Shown one piece after another: positions 10,401-18,775 of a stretch of DNA of 20,512 nt (the stretch's first letter is position 1; each line of letters begins with the position of its first letter). A program made the position numbers and the translations under genes. The notes under the pieces are model-generated. The model worked only from the letters and a program-made list of their open reading frames with translations, was not told where the DNA came from and did no database searches. Origin of the DNA: Scedosporium boydii (Eukaryota; Ascomycota; Sordariomycetes; Microascales; Microascaceae); assembly GCA_002221725.1 (NCBI GenBank), contig NJFT01000380.1, positions 1 through 20,512 of the forward strand, given 5' to 3'.

Positions 10401-11735
10401 CAAGGCAGCCCAGAAGATGGTTCTTTATTTCATTAAAGCACGGTAGTTAAGGTAGAAACCAGCTCTGACCGTGTACTCGGTGCAGAAAGCGCTCGGAGGT
10501 TTTAATTGACGCAATTTTTGGGGTCTGCGAGCCCACATACCTTTGTACTCTCCATCTCAGTCTCACTGCAGACAGTGATGTTTGGTGACAGGAGGGTTCC
10601 TGACAGGCGCGGACAGAGGGGGTCCAGTCATGGGTCACTTACGTGCTCACTGCACCTCGACCTTGGCGCTAGACTGAGGTGAGCATTATACGCGCCCTTT
10701 CCTTGTACGTGGTTACTGCAAAGGTTTACTTGCAACATATAAGAAACTAGATTGATAGTTTTCCGTATCAGTTCTGTTCGCGTTTGAGGGACCGACTGTC
10801 TACCATTGAACACCTGCCGAGTTCGATATTCGGAGAACACTGACCATGATAAATGTACCGCTTCACACGATTTTATTCCCCCAGGGCAAGGAGGCCTGCC
10901 TGCCCCACTGTCCTTGCCCACTCCTTCGTACAAAGGGGACTCCAAGCACGTAAGTGTACATTGATCCTTCATACTATTCGTGCCGGGGCTAGCCTGTCTG
11001 CCAGGAGCTGCTTTTGGGACGCTCTTCCCTATATGATTCGTTGGTATCCGTGGACATACGAGGGCCAGCACACTCGCACCTTCTTTCAGTCGAGCTTTGT
11101 GATGTACTTCGTACCCTCCTTCGTACGAAGTACTTCCACCTCACACCCCCATCAGCCTGGCTCGCCGCACTAGCAGCCTCCACTAGGGCATCTCCTAGCG
11201 TCCCCGTCCTTGCACTAGACTAGGGTCAGGGACCAGGAGCCAGCCTGACAGGCCACTGATCCTAGGACTCAGGAGTGGGAGTCCGTCCCCATTGCCCTGT
11301 TCGCGGGCTCTTGCGCCCTGTCGTTTTAAGGAAGTTTGGAGTACGAAGTAGTCTGGGAGCTCTTGCTAGTTTGGTTGATCCTAGACCTGCCCCACCTTCT
11401 TATCATCATCAGCAGTACCCTAGCCAGGTCATCCCAAGCAGCCCCGGAGTGCGCCCCGGGCACCAAGACTGGGGACTTGGTCTGATAGTGTCCTTCGTAC
11501 TAACTGGTACTGGCAACACCACAACTTCATACCTAACCGTTCCCCTGGGCTTCGGAGACTTGGAAGCGCACAGGGGTAGAAATACTTCCCCATCAGTCGC
11601 GTCTTCAAAGCCACCGGGTCGTTCTTGCATATTTCCAATTTGTCTTTGAGCTGGGCAGTGCATGTGCCAGAAGCTTGCCAGACGGATTTGGATGGGCACT
11701 TCCTCTTCCAACTGTACCGTCCGCTGCCTGACATG
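10401..11735. other. Non-coding stretch upstream of the DUF2841 gene, no gene recognised
   Basis: Only short overlapping frames are present (up to about 147 codons on the - strand and 124 on the +). Copies of the palindromic motif occur at 10924-10931, 11104-11114, 11119-11133, 11341-11350 and 11493-11500, the highest density in the window. Together with the leader copy at 12287-12296 they lie in what would be the distal promoter of the downstream regulator-like gene. No tRNA, rRNA or transposon terminus was seen. Confidence 0.5.
11104..11133. repeat. Paired palindromic motifs GTACTTCGTAC and CTTCGTACGAAG
   Basis: An 11-base copy GTACTTCGTAC (11104-11114) is followed four bases later by the perfect 12-bp palindrome CTTCGTACGAAG (11119-11130), which runs into GTACGAAGTAC (11123-11133). 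The two copies are in opposite orientation. This is the densest single site of the recurring motif and would be a natural dimeric binding site or a stem-loop. Its role is unknown. Confidence 0.65.
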
Positions 11736-11956
11736 ACGCTACCGATAACCAGAGCAACTCGTAATATTCATTGGTTGAATCATCAATCGCACTTTCGCAG
11801 CACTGGTTTTCCTTCCCCAACTCCTCCCTCTCACGCGTTCTCGATCGAGTCTGTGTTTTTTTTGCACTCACCTCCAGCTTCTTGGCTTCAGTTTTCTAGT
11901 GCCGAAGTGCTCCTAAGGATTAATATCATTGATCTTTCGACTGCACTCCACAACTG

Positions 11957-11963
11957 TATAAAT
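11957..11963 (+). promoter_or_regulatory. TATA-like box (TATAAAT)
   Basis: TATAAAT lies about 200 bases before a strong pyrimidine tract and 2.3 kb before the DUF2841 start codon. It falls near the left end of the zone where ATG becomes rare on the + strand. It is a reasonable core-promoter candidate for the long-leader transcript, but single TATA-like words are common and many fungal promoters lack them. Confidence 0.3.
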
Positions 11964-12153
11964 TTTCACATCCCCCCCGCCACACTGCAGATAAAACCGT
12001 CCCGAACCCTGAGAACCCCAGCAAGACGCCTTGTCTTGTTCTGGTATCTATTAGCCGAGCCCTTTCTACAAGGATCAGTTCGAGCAAGTATCAATTTACA
12101 GGGTACAGAGCTAGATTCGTACCTACTTGCACCACACTCCACCACCATCGCCA

Positions 12154-12240
12154 ATTTTTCTTTTTTTTTCCTTTTTCCTTTTTTTCGTTTTCTTTTTCTT
12201 CTATTCTCCCTTTTGACTTTCTCTTTTGCTGTTCTGCCCT
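12154..12240 (+). promoter_or_regulatory. Pyrimidine tract of the putative DUF2841-gene core promoter
   Basis: About 85 bases are T with scattered C and almost no purines, followed by C/T/A-rich sequence containing ACTTCGTAC (12288-12296) and TATATACATC-like steps around 12317-12345. Long C+T blocks directly upstream of transcription starts are typical of highly or developmentally expressed filamentous-fungal genes. I infer transcription begins at or shortly after this tract, giving a leader of about 1.9-2 kb. The start site itself is not visible in sequence. Confidence 0.5.
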
Positions 12241-12536
12241 CTCACTTTCTCTCGGGACCTTGTCTCTCGCACTCCTCTTACACTGCTACTTCGTACATAC
12301 ACTCCCGTCCCACTAGGGTATATACATCAATACATATACACTGCACTTCACTCTTCACTCCTCCCCTGCCAAATCACCACCCCTTCCCTGTCGTCCGGAC
12401 CGACGACGGCGCTCATCATTTCTGCCGAACGAGCTCCCAGGACCACTCGTCCACGCACAATCCATTGTTGTTGTTATACCCCAGCGTTGCCCCCATCCTT
12501 ACAAAGTTCGCAAAAAGGCGTCGAGCCGACGTTTTA

Positions 12537-12545
12537 ATGACTTGA
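12537..12545 (+). other. uORF 1, two codons (Met-Thr-stop)
   Basis: ATG ACT TGA sits about 1.7 kb upstream of the main start. The context has T at -3, so initiation is expected to be weak. A two-codon uORF allows efficient reinitiation or stalling, depending on context. It is only meaningful if the leader transcript starts upstream of it. Confidence 0.35.
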
Positions 12546-13272
12546 GGTCGCACCCTCTTCTTGCACGCGCTGAACCCCGCCTCTGAAGCTCCTCACGATC
12601 GACATCAGTACGACGAACTGCAAGTATTAGATACCCAACATTGGGGTTGCATACGATTAGTCCCCACCGAATACGGAGACCTAACAACGTACTATTGCCT
12701 TGTGCCGTCCCATCCATCAACTGCCTTCTCTAATCAACCACAGCGATTGGATTCCAAATCACCATCCTCTAAGCCCATATCATCGGCAAGTTTCTCAACA
12801 TCGCTGTCTATCCTCCTAGCACCCGCCCCCTCCCAAGGGTTCCGCGGTCTCCATTTGGCCTTGTTTTTTTTTTTTTTCTTCTTCTCATTTGCTTTGCTGT
12901 TTTCCGAATTTTCGGCCTGAGCAATTCACGAACCCTTCGCCATCTCACTTCTTCGACTAGACGCCGCTTATCTCAACCAACTACAATCGAGGCCGTGTTG
13001 GCTGATATTTTTACCCTCGCAGCCCAGTCGCATTTGTTCTTTCTAAGGCTTTCGGAAGCGCGTTACAGCTCGCGATAGCGACAGTCACCTCCTAGATAGA
13101 ACCTGGCTTTTTGCTGTCGTGGACGCCGCAGTCAGCGTCCTAGGCGTCCCTCCACCTCGTGGTCCTCTCCTTGGTGTCAAAGTTGATTGGCGTTGCTGAC
13201 GTCTTCGGTCATTCCAAGACACTGGCAAAGAGCTGGGCCGTGGGCGACGAAAAACCGTTCGGGAGATCTCCA

Positions 13273-13329
13273 ATGTCTCAAGTGATAAACTCGAGAGACA
13301 AAGCACACTCTGGGCTCGCCGGCCTCTAA
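13273..13329 (+). other. uORF 2, 18 codons
   Basis: This frame encodes MSQVINSRDKAHSGLAGL and ends at TAA 13327-13329, about 0.92 kb before the main start. The ATG has C at -3, a weak context. It is the longest ATG-initiated frame in the leader. I recognise no known regulatory peptide (not the arginine attenuator peptide or a GCN4-type uORF). Confidence 0.35.
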
Positions 13330-13604
13330 GTTCATTATCTTGGCCGATATATTGCTGCGTCGAGAGATATCTAGTCTTTTCTTCCAGGAGATCTACTAAT
13401 TCCTATCCCCCACCTCCCGGCTCTTTTTCTACTCCCTACGCCGTCGGCCCTTGGGAGTATCCTCAGTCTAATTGCGAGCGACTGGGTCTCCCCCGACAAG
13501 TCGTCATAGTTCCCAGAAGTGTCTCTTCCTGCCCGGGTCTACAGGTCTTCGCTGTCCCTTCTTACACACAGTAACCCTGCCGTCACGTCCTTGCCTAGGA
13601 ATTG

Positions 13605-13619
13605 ATGAGTACTTCATAA
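13605..13619 (+). other. uORF 3, four codons (MSTS)
   Basis: ATG AGT ACT TCA TAA lies about 630 bases before the main start, with T at -3, so initiation is probably inefficient. The frame is short enough to permit reinitiation. Confidence 0.35.
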
Positions 13620-13841
13620 GCAAGGTCCCTCTCATTGACGACTTCGGCGAGCTTGGGTATCTACTAGCACAGGAAACATTTATCGCAATAACTATCAGTT
13701 CGTCGACGCCGATTTGCGCGAGCACGGACAACGACCGGTTCCCGACATCTCTGCTTGACCGTGTTAAGCCAACCCTCTCACAGGAACGTGTGTATATATC
13801 TTCCGATACCCCGCCACCACAACTCCCGAAGCTCTCACGGC

Positions 13842-13850
13842 ATGTGCTAG
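13842..13850 (+). other. uORF 4, two codons (Met-Cys-stop)
   Basis: ATG TGC TAG lies about 400 bases before the main ATG. With G at -3 it has the best context of the four uORFs and is the last one met by a scanning ribosome. The 400-base gap to the main start would favour reinitiation. Confidence 0.35.
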
Positions 13851-14249
13851 TCTTACTTACCTCCGAACATCTCGTCTGCATTCTTCATCTTTTTTACGGA
13901 AGACCGCCATCTTCAGTCCCATCCAACAACTTGGCGGCCTTCAACCCTTTCTGTGTCGTCTCTAATCGGCTCGGAGACCGCTGACATTACTTCCTTGTCT
14001 CGGCATTCGAGGCAGTACCCTCATCGAAGGAAGAGAGCAAGACTGTCCCGCAGGCGCTAGCACATTAATTTTTTTTTCTTAACTGAGGATCCCCTCGGGC
14101 AGCGGGGAAGAGCTTTGGTTCATCCCAAGACTCCCCAGAATCGGACACCACACACCTCCGCTGCCAAGAGCACCTGTGGAATTTTACGGTCGATAGCTTT
14201 TATTTTCGATTAACTGATACTCTTCCGTCTAACGTCTGTCCCGAGCCGC

Positions 14250-16480
14250 ATGTCACGAACATTCCCGCCTCCGACCATGGGGCGAGAATGGTCAAGGGAT
14301 CATCAGTATCCCAGGCAGCCAGTTTCCTGGCAGCGGGAGGGGTTTCCAAATGAGCAACCACAGGACGATGCTCGCTATTCAGAGCCGCAAGAACTTCGAC
14401 GGCCACCCGTGGTTAGTTTTCCTCTCTCAATGACATGTCCTCCCTGTTCCGTCCGTTCTTCTTGGCCTATTACAACAATACCACCCAGAGGACTTCTCCC
14501 AAAATAACCTAACAGACTCGTCGGCATAGGGCATTGATAAGGCATTGCGGGAAAACTGCAATATTCCTGTGAAGGCCTATTTCGTCGCGGCCATCCTCGA
14601 CGATGGCAGCTCAGCAACATTTTCAGGGCCGGGAGCCCTGTCAATAAACCAGATCAAACAGTTCTTCCACATGGAGACATTTAGGAACTATACACAACAG
14701 GCAATTACTGGAGGTGGGTCGTTTAGTGTTCATCAATTGTTTATCGATCGTGCTGGGAGCTTATCATTTCTCCCGCCTCTAGCTCCTTACGATGATTCCG
14801 ACTACGGAGGTGAGAACGGTGGATTTCGGTCAGGATTTGGGCGAGATTTCTCGAGCCGCAGAATGACGGAACGCCGAAGAACTTCGGCTCTGGATGCCAT
14901 GGACAGTGACGCGGCATATAAGGCTCGAAAGCGCCCTCGTAGCCACTCCTCACGACAGCTTCTCAACGATGACAGAGACATCCCCTTAACGATAGCTGCG
15001 ACCAAGAAACCGATCCGGATCGGCGATACCGATGTTGTGTGGAGCTTTTACCAGCAACGATTCAAGAATTGTCAGCAGACGGCTTGTAAGCTCATCGCCA
15101 AGGCATGGGTCAAGGCCGTGGAGCCGAAGAAGCAGTCACATCACCCTTATACCGGCAAGGATGAGAAGGCGCCGGAGTGGTGGCCAAAACCATGGGGTCC
15201 CATGAAAGATGAGCGAGTTCGTCACAAAGAGCCCGATCATCTTTACAAGAAAGGTTCGTTGCTCGCTCAACTTCTTTTTTTTTTCTTTTCATTTAGCCCC
15301 GGCGTACTGCTTGCTAACGTCATGCTACGTCAACAGAGCGAGTGCATTTGCTAGCCCATATTCTCCGGTTGATTGTGGAGCCCAGTCACAAGCAGCATCC
15401 GGATGTCCAGAAATCATGTTTGAATGTGAAGAAACTGGAAGAGGTGACGGCGGAAGCGCTCTCTAGCTTTTTCTCAGATCCCGAGAACCCTGGGAATAGT
15501 AAAAAGCGTCCGTACCTGACCGAAATATTCAAGATCGCGAAGTACGAGGAGAGGTATAAGAATGGCGAAATTGGTAGGTCGCGGTCATCTTGACAGCACG
15601 AGACTTTGGATGGTGTTGGGTGTTGGACGAGCTAACTAACCCTCATCGACTAGATGGCGACACGGAGGTGTTTGTGATGGCCGATGACAAGATACCCGAA
15701 TTTTACCAAAATGAATCCGAGGGTTCTCTCAAGTCGAGCCGAGAGAAGCAGGATGACCAAGATGCACCCATCGGACATCCGGGCCTGTCCCCACCGAAAA
15801 CTGTCGCCCCCCATCCGATGATACCGACAAACGCCGCCACTGGCGGTACAAATACAGCAGGCAACATCTCGGCGCCACAGTTCCTGTCGGAGCTGCCAGT
15901 GCGTGGAGGGTCGCATTTGCCTACGCAACTGGTTCAGCCAGAGATGGGCTCGGAGCAGCAAGCCTCGTACGTGGAAAGTGCTGGGATTGGCGGAGTTGCC
16001 AATACATCGATTCATCACACTGGTCCTAGCTTGCCCATGTCGGAGATTTTGGCAAGCCCCCACGATACCACTGACCGACGACATTCCCTTGTATTTAATT
16101 CGCCAACGGACTTTTCGGCCCCTGGGAATACGGCGATGTACTCGCAGCAGTGGCAGCCGGCGTCTACTGCGCCCGCGACGTCTCCGATGTACTCGTTTCC
16201 ACATCAGCAAACGCCTGCGCCCCAAGCTAGCTACGGCGCGCAACCAAACATGAGCCTGCAACAGGGGCAGCAGCAGTATCTTCCTCAGCAATATGAAGGA
16301 CTCCAGCGAACGGCAGCACCGTTTGATCCAAACCATCCACACTTATACCGGCAAGGTCCGGTGACTCAACCGAATGTTGGCCATACGCAAGGGTATCCGA
16401 ACTATCTATCGTCGGATAATAGGGGGTTGCCTGGGTCTAACATCAAACCGGAATCTCTCCCGCGGTCCCACATGCACTGA
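14250..16480 (+). CDS. DUF2841 (YDR124W/AFUB_079030-like helical bundle) protein, four exons
   Basis: Exons 14250-14411, 14530-15253, 15337-15573 and 15654-16480 join in frame to 649 codons. The introns (118, 83 and 80 nt) all have GT...AG ends and CTAAC branch sites. Residues about 55-110 hold the conserved N-terminal block (IDKALRENCNIPVKAYFVAA, ATFSGPGALS, then QIKQFFHM). A basic NLS-like KARKRPR is at 185-191. The family core runs about 220-375, from DTDVVWSFY through WWPKPWGP and HLLAHILRLIVEP to YLTEIFKIAKYEERY. Residues 376-649 are disordered and Gln/Pro/Ser-rich. The family is fungal and of unknown biochemistry; a member lies in the A. fumigatus subtelomeric hrmA-associated cluster. 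The Q-rich tail and basic patch suggest a nuclear regulator (inference). The second in-frame ATG, 14277 (M10), has a better context (A at -3, G at +4) than 14250, so the protein may start there. Confidence 0.85.
14412..14529 (+). other. Intron 1 of the DUF2841 gene
   Basis: Phase 0, 118 nt, donor GTTAGT, branch CTAAC at 14509-14513, acceptor TAG. It joins PPV to GIDKALRENC, restoring the conserved N-terminal block of the family. Reading through it meets a stop, so removal is required. The CAG just after the branch (14512-14514) would break the frame and is not used in this model. Confidence 0.75.
15254..15336 (+). other. Intron 2 of the DUF2841 gene
   Basis: Phase 1, 83 nt, donor GTTCGT, T-rich interior, branch CTAAC at 15314-15318, acceptor CAG. 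The split codon G/AG gives Glu296 and joins LYKK to ERVHLLAHIL inside the DUF2841 core. Confidence 0.85.
15574..15653 (+). other. Intron 3 of the DUF2841 gene
   Basis: Phase 1, 80 nt, donor GTAGGT, overlapping branch sites CTAACTAAC at 15632-15640, acceptor TAG. The split codon G/AT gives Asp375 and joins KNGEI to GDTEVF at the end of the helical core. Confidence 0.85.
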
Positions 16481-17500
16481 TGGGCTTGGAGGCGATATAA
16501 TTCGGTATAAGCTAGTCGGGGAATGCTTAGGCTCATCGTCCGACCCCCATGCGGCGAAGCCCAACACCTAAGGGTTGCCTTGAATGCATATATAGATAGA
16601 GACGTCATATTTTGCATGGTGGCGCTGAAGGGACTTGTTTTCGTCAAGGCTATTGGAAAGGGCAATGGTGGTCTCGAGCGACGAGCTTATTCTCTTTATT
16701 CTCGGGTTATTCGACTCACGATTGTTCTCGAGCCGACAATGCACCCGCCTCTTACACAGGACTTGGCGCAGTATGGAACGTTGAACAAGTCTCGTGGTTG
16801 TTCTTTGATGCCCTTTTTCGTTTGGAAGCAGATTCATCTAAGGCGTACATTTAGCTAGTGAAGGAGCTCGGAATTTTTGGGAATTTCATTGAGGGCGACG
16901 CAAGGGAAGCGCTTGATGATAATGATATGGAGTCGTTCCAATTTCGCCTCTTCTGGGAAAGACGCTGTTTTTCTTTTCTTTCTTTATCCTGTTTGTTTTA
17001 ACAATGCTTGCACGGATGCCTGGAAGCGCGCGCCGGGAGTTTCATGTATTTTTTTTTTTTTTTTCCCCATCCATCCATTTCTCTCTTGTTCCTTTTTACG
17101 TCGACAATTCGGAAAGGTTTTTTTTGATCCCAGCTGCCACAGTTTGGTACTCCGGAATCCATCCTTTAATGCGTTTGATCGAATGGCGAAAGACGCGTCA
17201 CCGCGTGCCGGGCAAATGATATTGGGCAGACTTAACCCCAGATATATAGGGCTGGTTACAGTCAGGGTCATGTTTCAACAAGATATGAAGGCTTATTGCC
17301 CCGAAGTGCTTTTTTCTTTCCTCTTTTCTTTTCTCCGGCTCTTACATTCTTACATTCGTGTGGCATTGGAATATCCACTGCCTTCAGTCTTGCCCATTAC
17401 AAGGAAGTTTCATGTTGCCTACAATATTCTTGCTTCGCAGAAAGAGCTTTGCGGTCCGTCCCGGTCCATTGTCCGATATCTCAGTGTGTAGAGAGGTTTA
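16481..17500 (+). other. 3' region of the DUF2841 gene, T-rich, no gene
   Basis: After the TGA at 16478-16480 the sequence becomes T-rich, with a run of 16 T at 17049-17064 and further T/C blocks near 16970 and 17310. A 204-codon open frame (16877-17491) starts with TTG and translates into Phe runs from the T tracts, so it is not taken as a gene. I see no canonical AATAAA, and fungal poly(A) signals are loose. A small exact duplication of CTTACATT lies at 17341-17356. Confidence 0.5.
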
Positions 17501-18484
17501 GCTGAGCGAGACCAATACTCTGCAGGTTCCAGTGGGATATTTTAACATTTAGTATCCTCGGAAGCCGCGTATTGTCAATAGGCGCCGACGTATGATAATG
17601 TATGATATCGGCTCGGACTGCAAGGTGGCGTGACTTGGTATGTCAAAGCACACGGGTAGGGCGACGATGCAGAGGATAACTAAACATATGTACCTAGGGC
17701 CCGACTGGATGGTTACCGAGACTCTGGAGGCGAGGAGGCAAAAGTGATGGCAGGGGCTCGTAGAGAAGGGAAAAGTGACAGGTCGGAATGATAGAGAAGG
17801 ATATGAGCAGTCGAGATGGGAAGGGGTGTGAGAGGAGGGGTCGGGGAATATGGGTTCTGCATCTTCCTTGGGTGCAATCTCTATGCAGTTACCCGCCCAT
17901 CAATCTGAAAGGATTCAGGCATTTAGATTGGAGAGTGCGTGATGTGAGGGAGTTGGTTATTCGCAGGTGGGTGCCTCTGGTTCGAGATGGCCTCCTTTCT
18001 CAGGATGAAGTTGAGATCTAGTTGATGGATGAGATTACATAAGCCGGCAATTCTCTGAACAACGGCTGGACAAAATCAGACATCGGCCGGCGAAAGTATC
18101 AGTGTACGAAGTACTTTGTGCGAAGGTAATATCATGAAGTTCGACCAATGTCTGTCCCATGGCTATTGCACTAGAGTAAAACAGCGACTTACTACTTTTT
18201 AGCTGTTCTTTTCTCAAATGCTGTGCTGTATGTAATATTTGCACTAATTTGACGAGTTCAATTGGTGTTTCTAAACTGCAAAGAGGAGCTCTACTTGCTA
18301 CGTTAGCAACCAAAATTTGGAGCTGGCGCCATCAAACGCTCCGGATCGGGTGACCTTGACCGCTGAGAACTTTGAAATTTCGTGCTCCAACTGCAATGGC
18401 TCGATCAAGGATTCAAGACCAATTATATTAAGACCCCAAGCACGGTTTCGAATTGTTCCCCCCCGTTGCAGGACGTCATAACTT
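17501..18484. other. Intergenic spacer before the RMD1-family gene
   Basis: No convincing gene is present. A purine-rich block covers about 17730-17850. Near-duplicate GTATGATA words occur at about 17590-17610. One exact 11-base GTACGAAGTAC palindrome is at 18104-18114, followed directly by TTTGTGCGAAG. Open frames on either strand are at most 92 codons and unrecognised. The right part probably carries the RMD1-gene promoter. Confidence 0.5.
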
Positions 18485-18775
18485 AACCTCTTTTTTTTTT
18501 TTATATTTTCAATTGATCTCCGACTCGGCCCTCTGCCTGTCAAACCTAACCTCAACAACCCCAACCATAAACATTATACGCTCGCCATTGCGTCGACGCG
18601 TCGGCATCAATTAGCAGCTCGATTGATTTATTTTCCTACGCCTACGAGCATTTCCATCCTGGCAATTGCTGCTTTTGCACCATTCAACTTCTACCGTCCT
18701 TCCCGTTTCAACAACTAGCTCCCTTGTACCAAATACGACGAGAATAGCTTCAACCCTGGGCAAAGGACAGAAAAG
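18485..18775 (+). promoter_or_regulatory. Core promoter and ATG-free leader of the RMD1-family gene
   Basis: A run of 12 T (18491-18502) is followed by TATATTTTC and then C/A/T-rich, G-poor sequence up to the start codon. No ATG occurs on the + strand from about 18400 to the start at 18776. This matches a short fungal core promoter and leader, with transcription probably starting after the T run. The leader would be at most about 270 bases, in contrast to the neighbouring DUF2841 gene. Confidence 0.5.

Larger units (their letters stand above)
12300..14249 (+). promoter_or_regulatory. Putative very long 5' leader of the DUF2841 gene, depleted of AUG
   Basis: By hand scan, ATG occurs only four times on the + strand in these 1,950 bases, where about 20-30 would be expected. 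The reverse-complement word CAT occurs roughly three dozen times. This strand-specific loss is what ribosome scanning selects in a 5' UTR. The four ATGs open very short frames at 12537, 13273, 13605 and 13842. I found no GTAAGT, GTGAGT or GTATGT donor on the + strand here, so the leader may be unspliced. T runs lie at 12864-12877 and about 14070-14078. The main frame is closed upstream by TAA at 14211-14213. An ATG-free stretch in fact extends left to about 11736. Confidence 0.6.

Noticed and set aside
1..11735. Retrotransposon or DNA transposon
   Set aside because: I found no reverse transcriptase, integrase or transposase motif, no long terminal repeats, and no long open frame consistent with one. 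Older remnants cannot be excluded by eye.
11733..12545. Long + strand open frame (about 270 codons from an ATG) just before the leader
   Set aside because: It runs straight through the TATA-like box and the pyrimidine tract, giving long Phe/Leu/Ser runs. It has no recognisable domain and probably begins upstream of the transcription start.
13472..13984. 170-codon open frame in the leader
   Set aside because: It opens with TTG rather than ATG, matches nothing I know, and lies in the ATG-depleted leader.
15650..16342. 230-codon - strand frame overlapping the DUF2841 last exon
   Set aside because: It is antisense to a well-supported exon, and its Arg-rich runs are a by-product of the sense codons.
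16877..17491. 204-codon open frame downstream of the DUF2841 gene
   Set aside because: TTG start, with Phe/Leu runs produced by T tracts; it is best explained as 3' UTR or spacer sequence.
17971..17985. GGTTCGAGAT, resembling a tRNA B box
   Set aside because: There is no matching A box at the right distance upstream, and no acceptor-stem pairing was seen.
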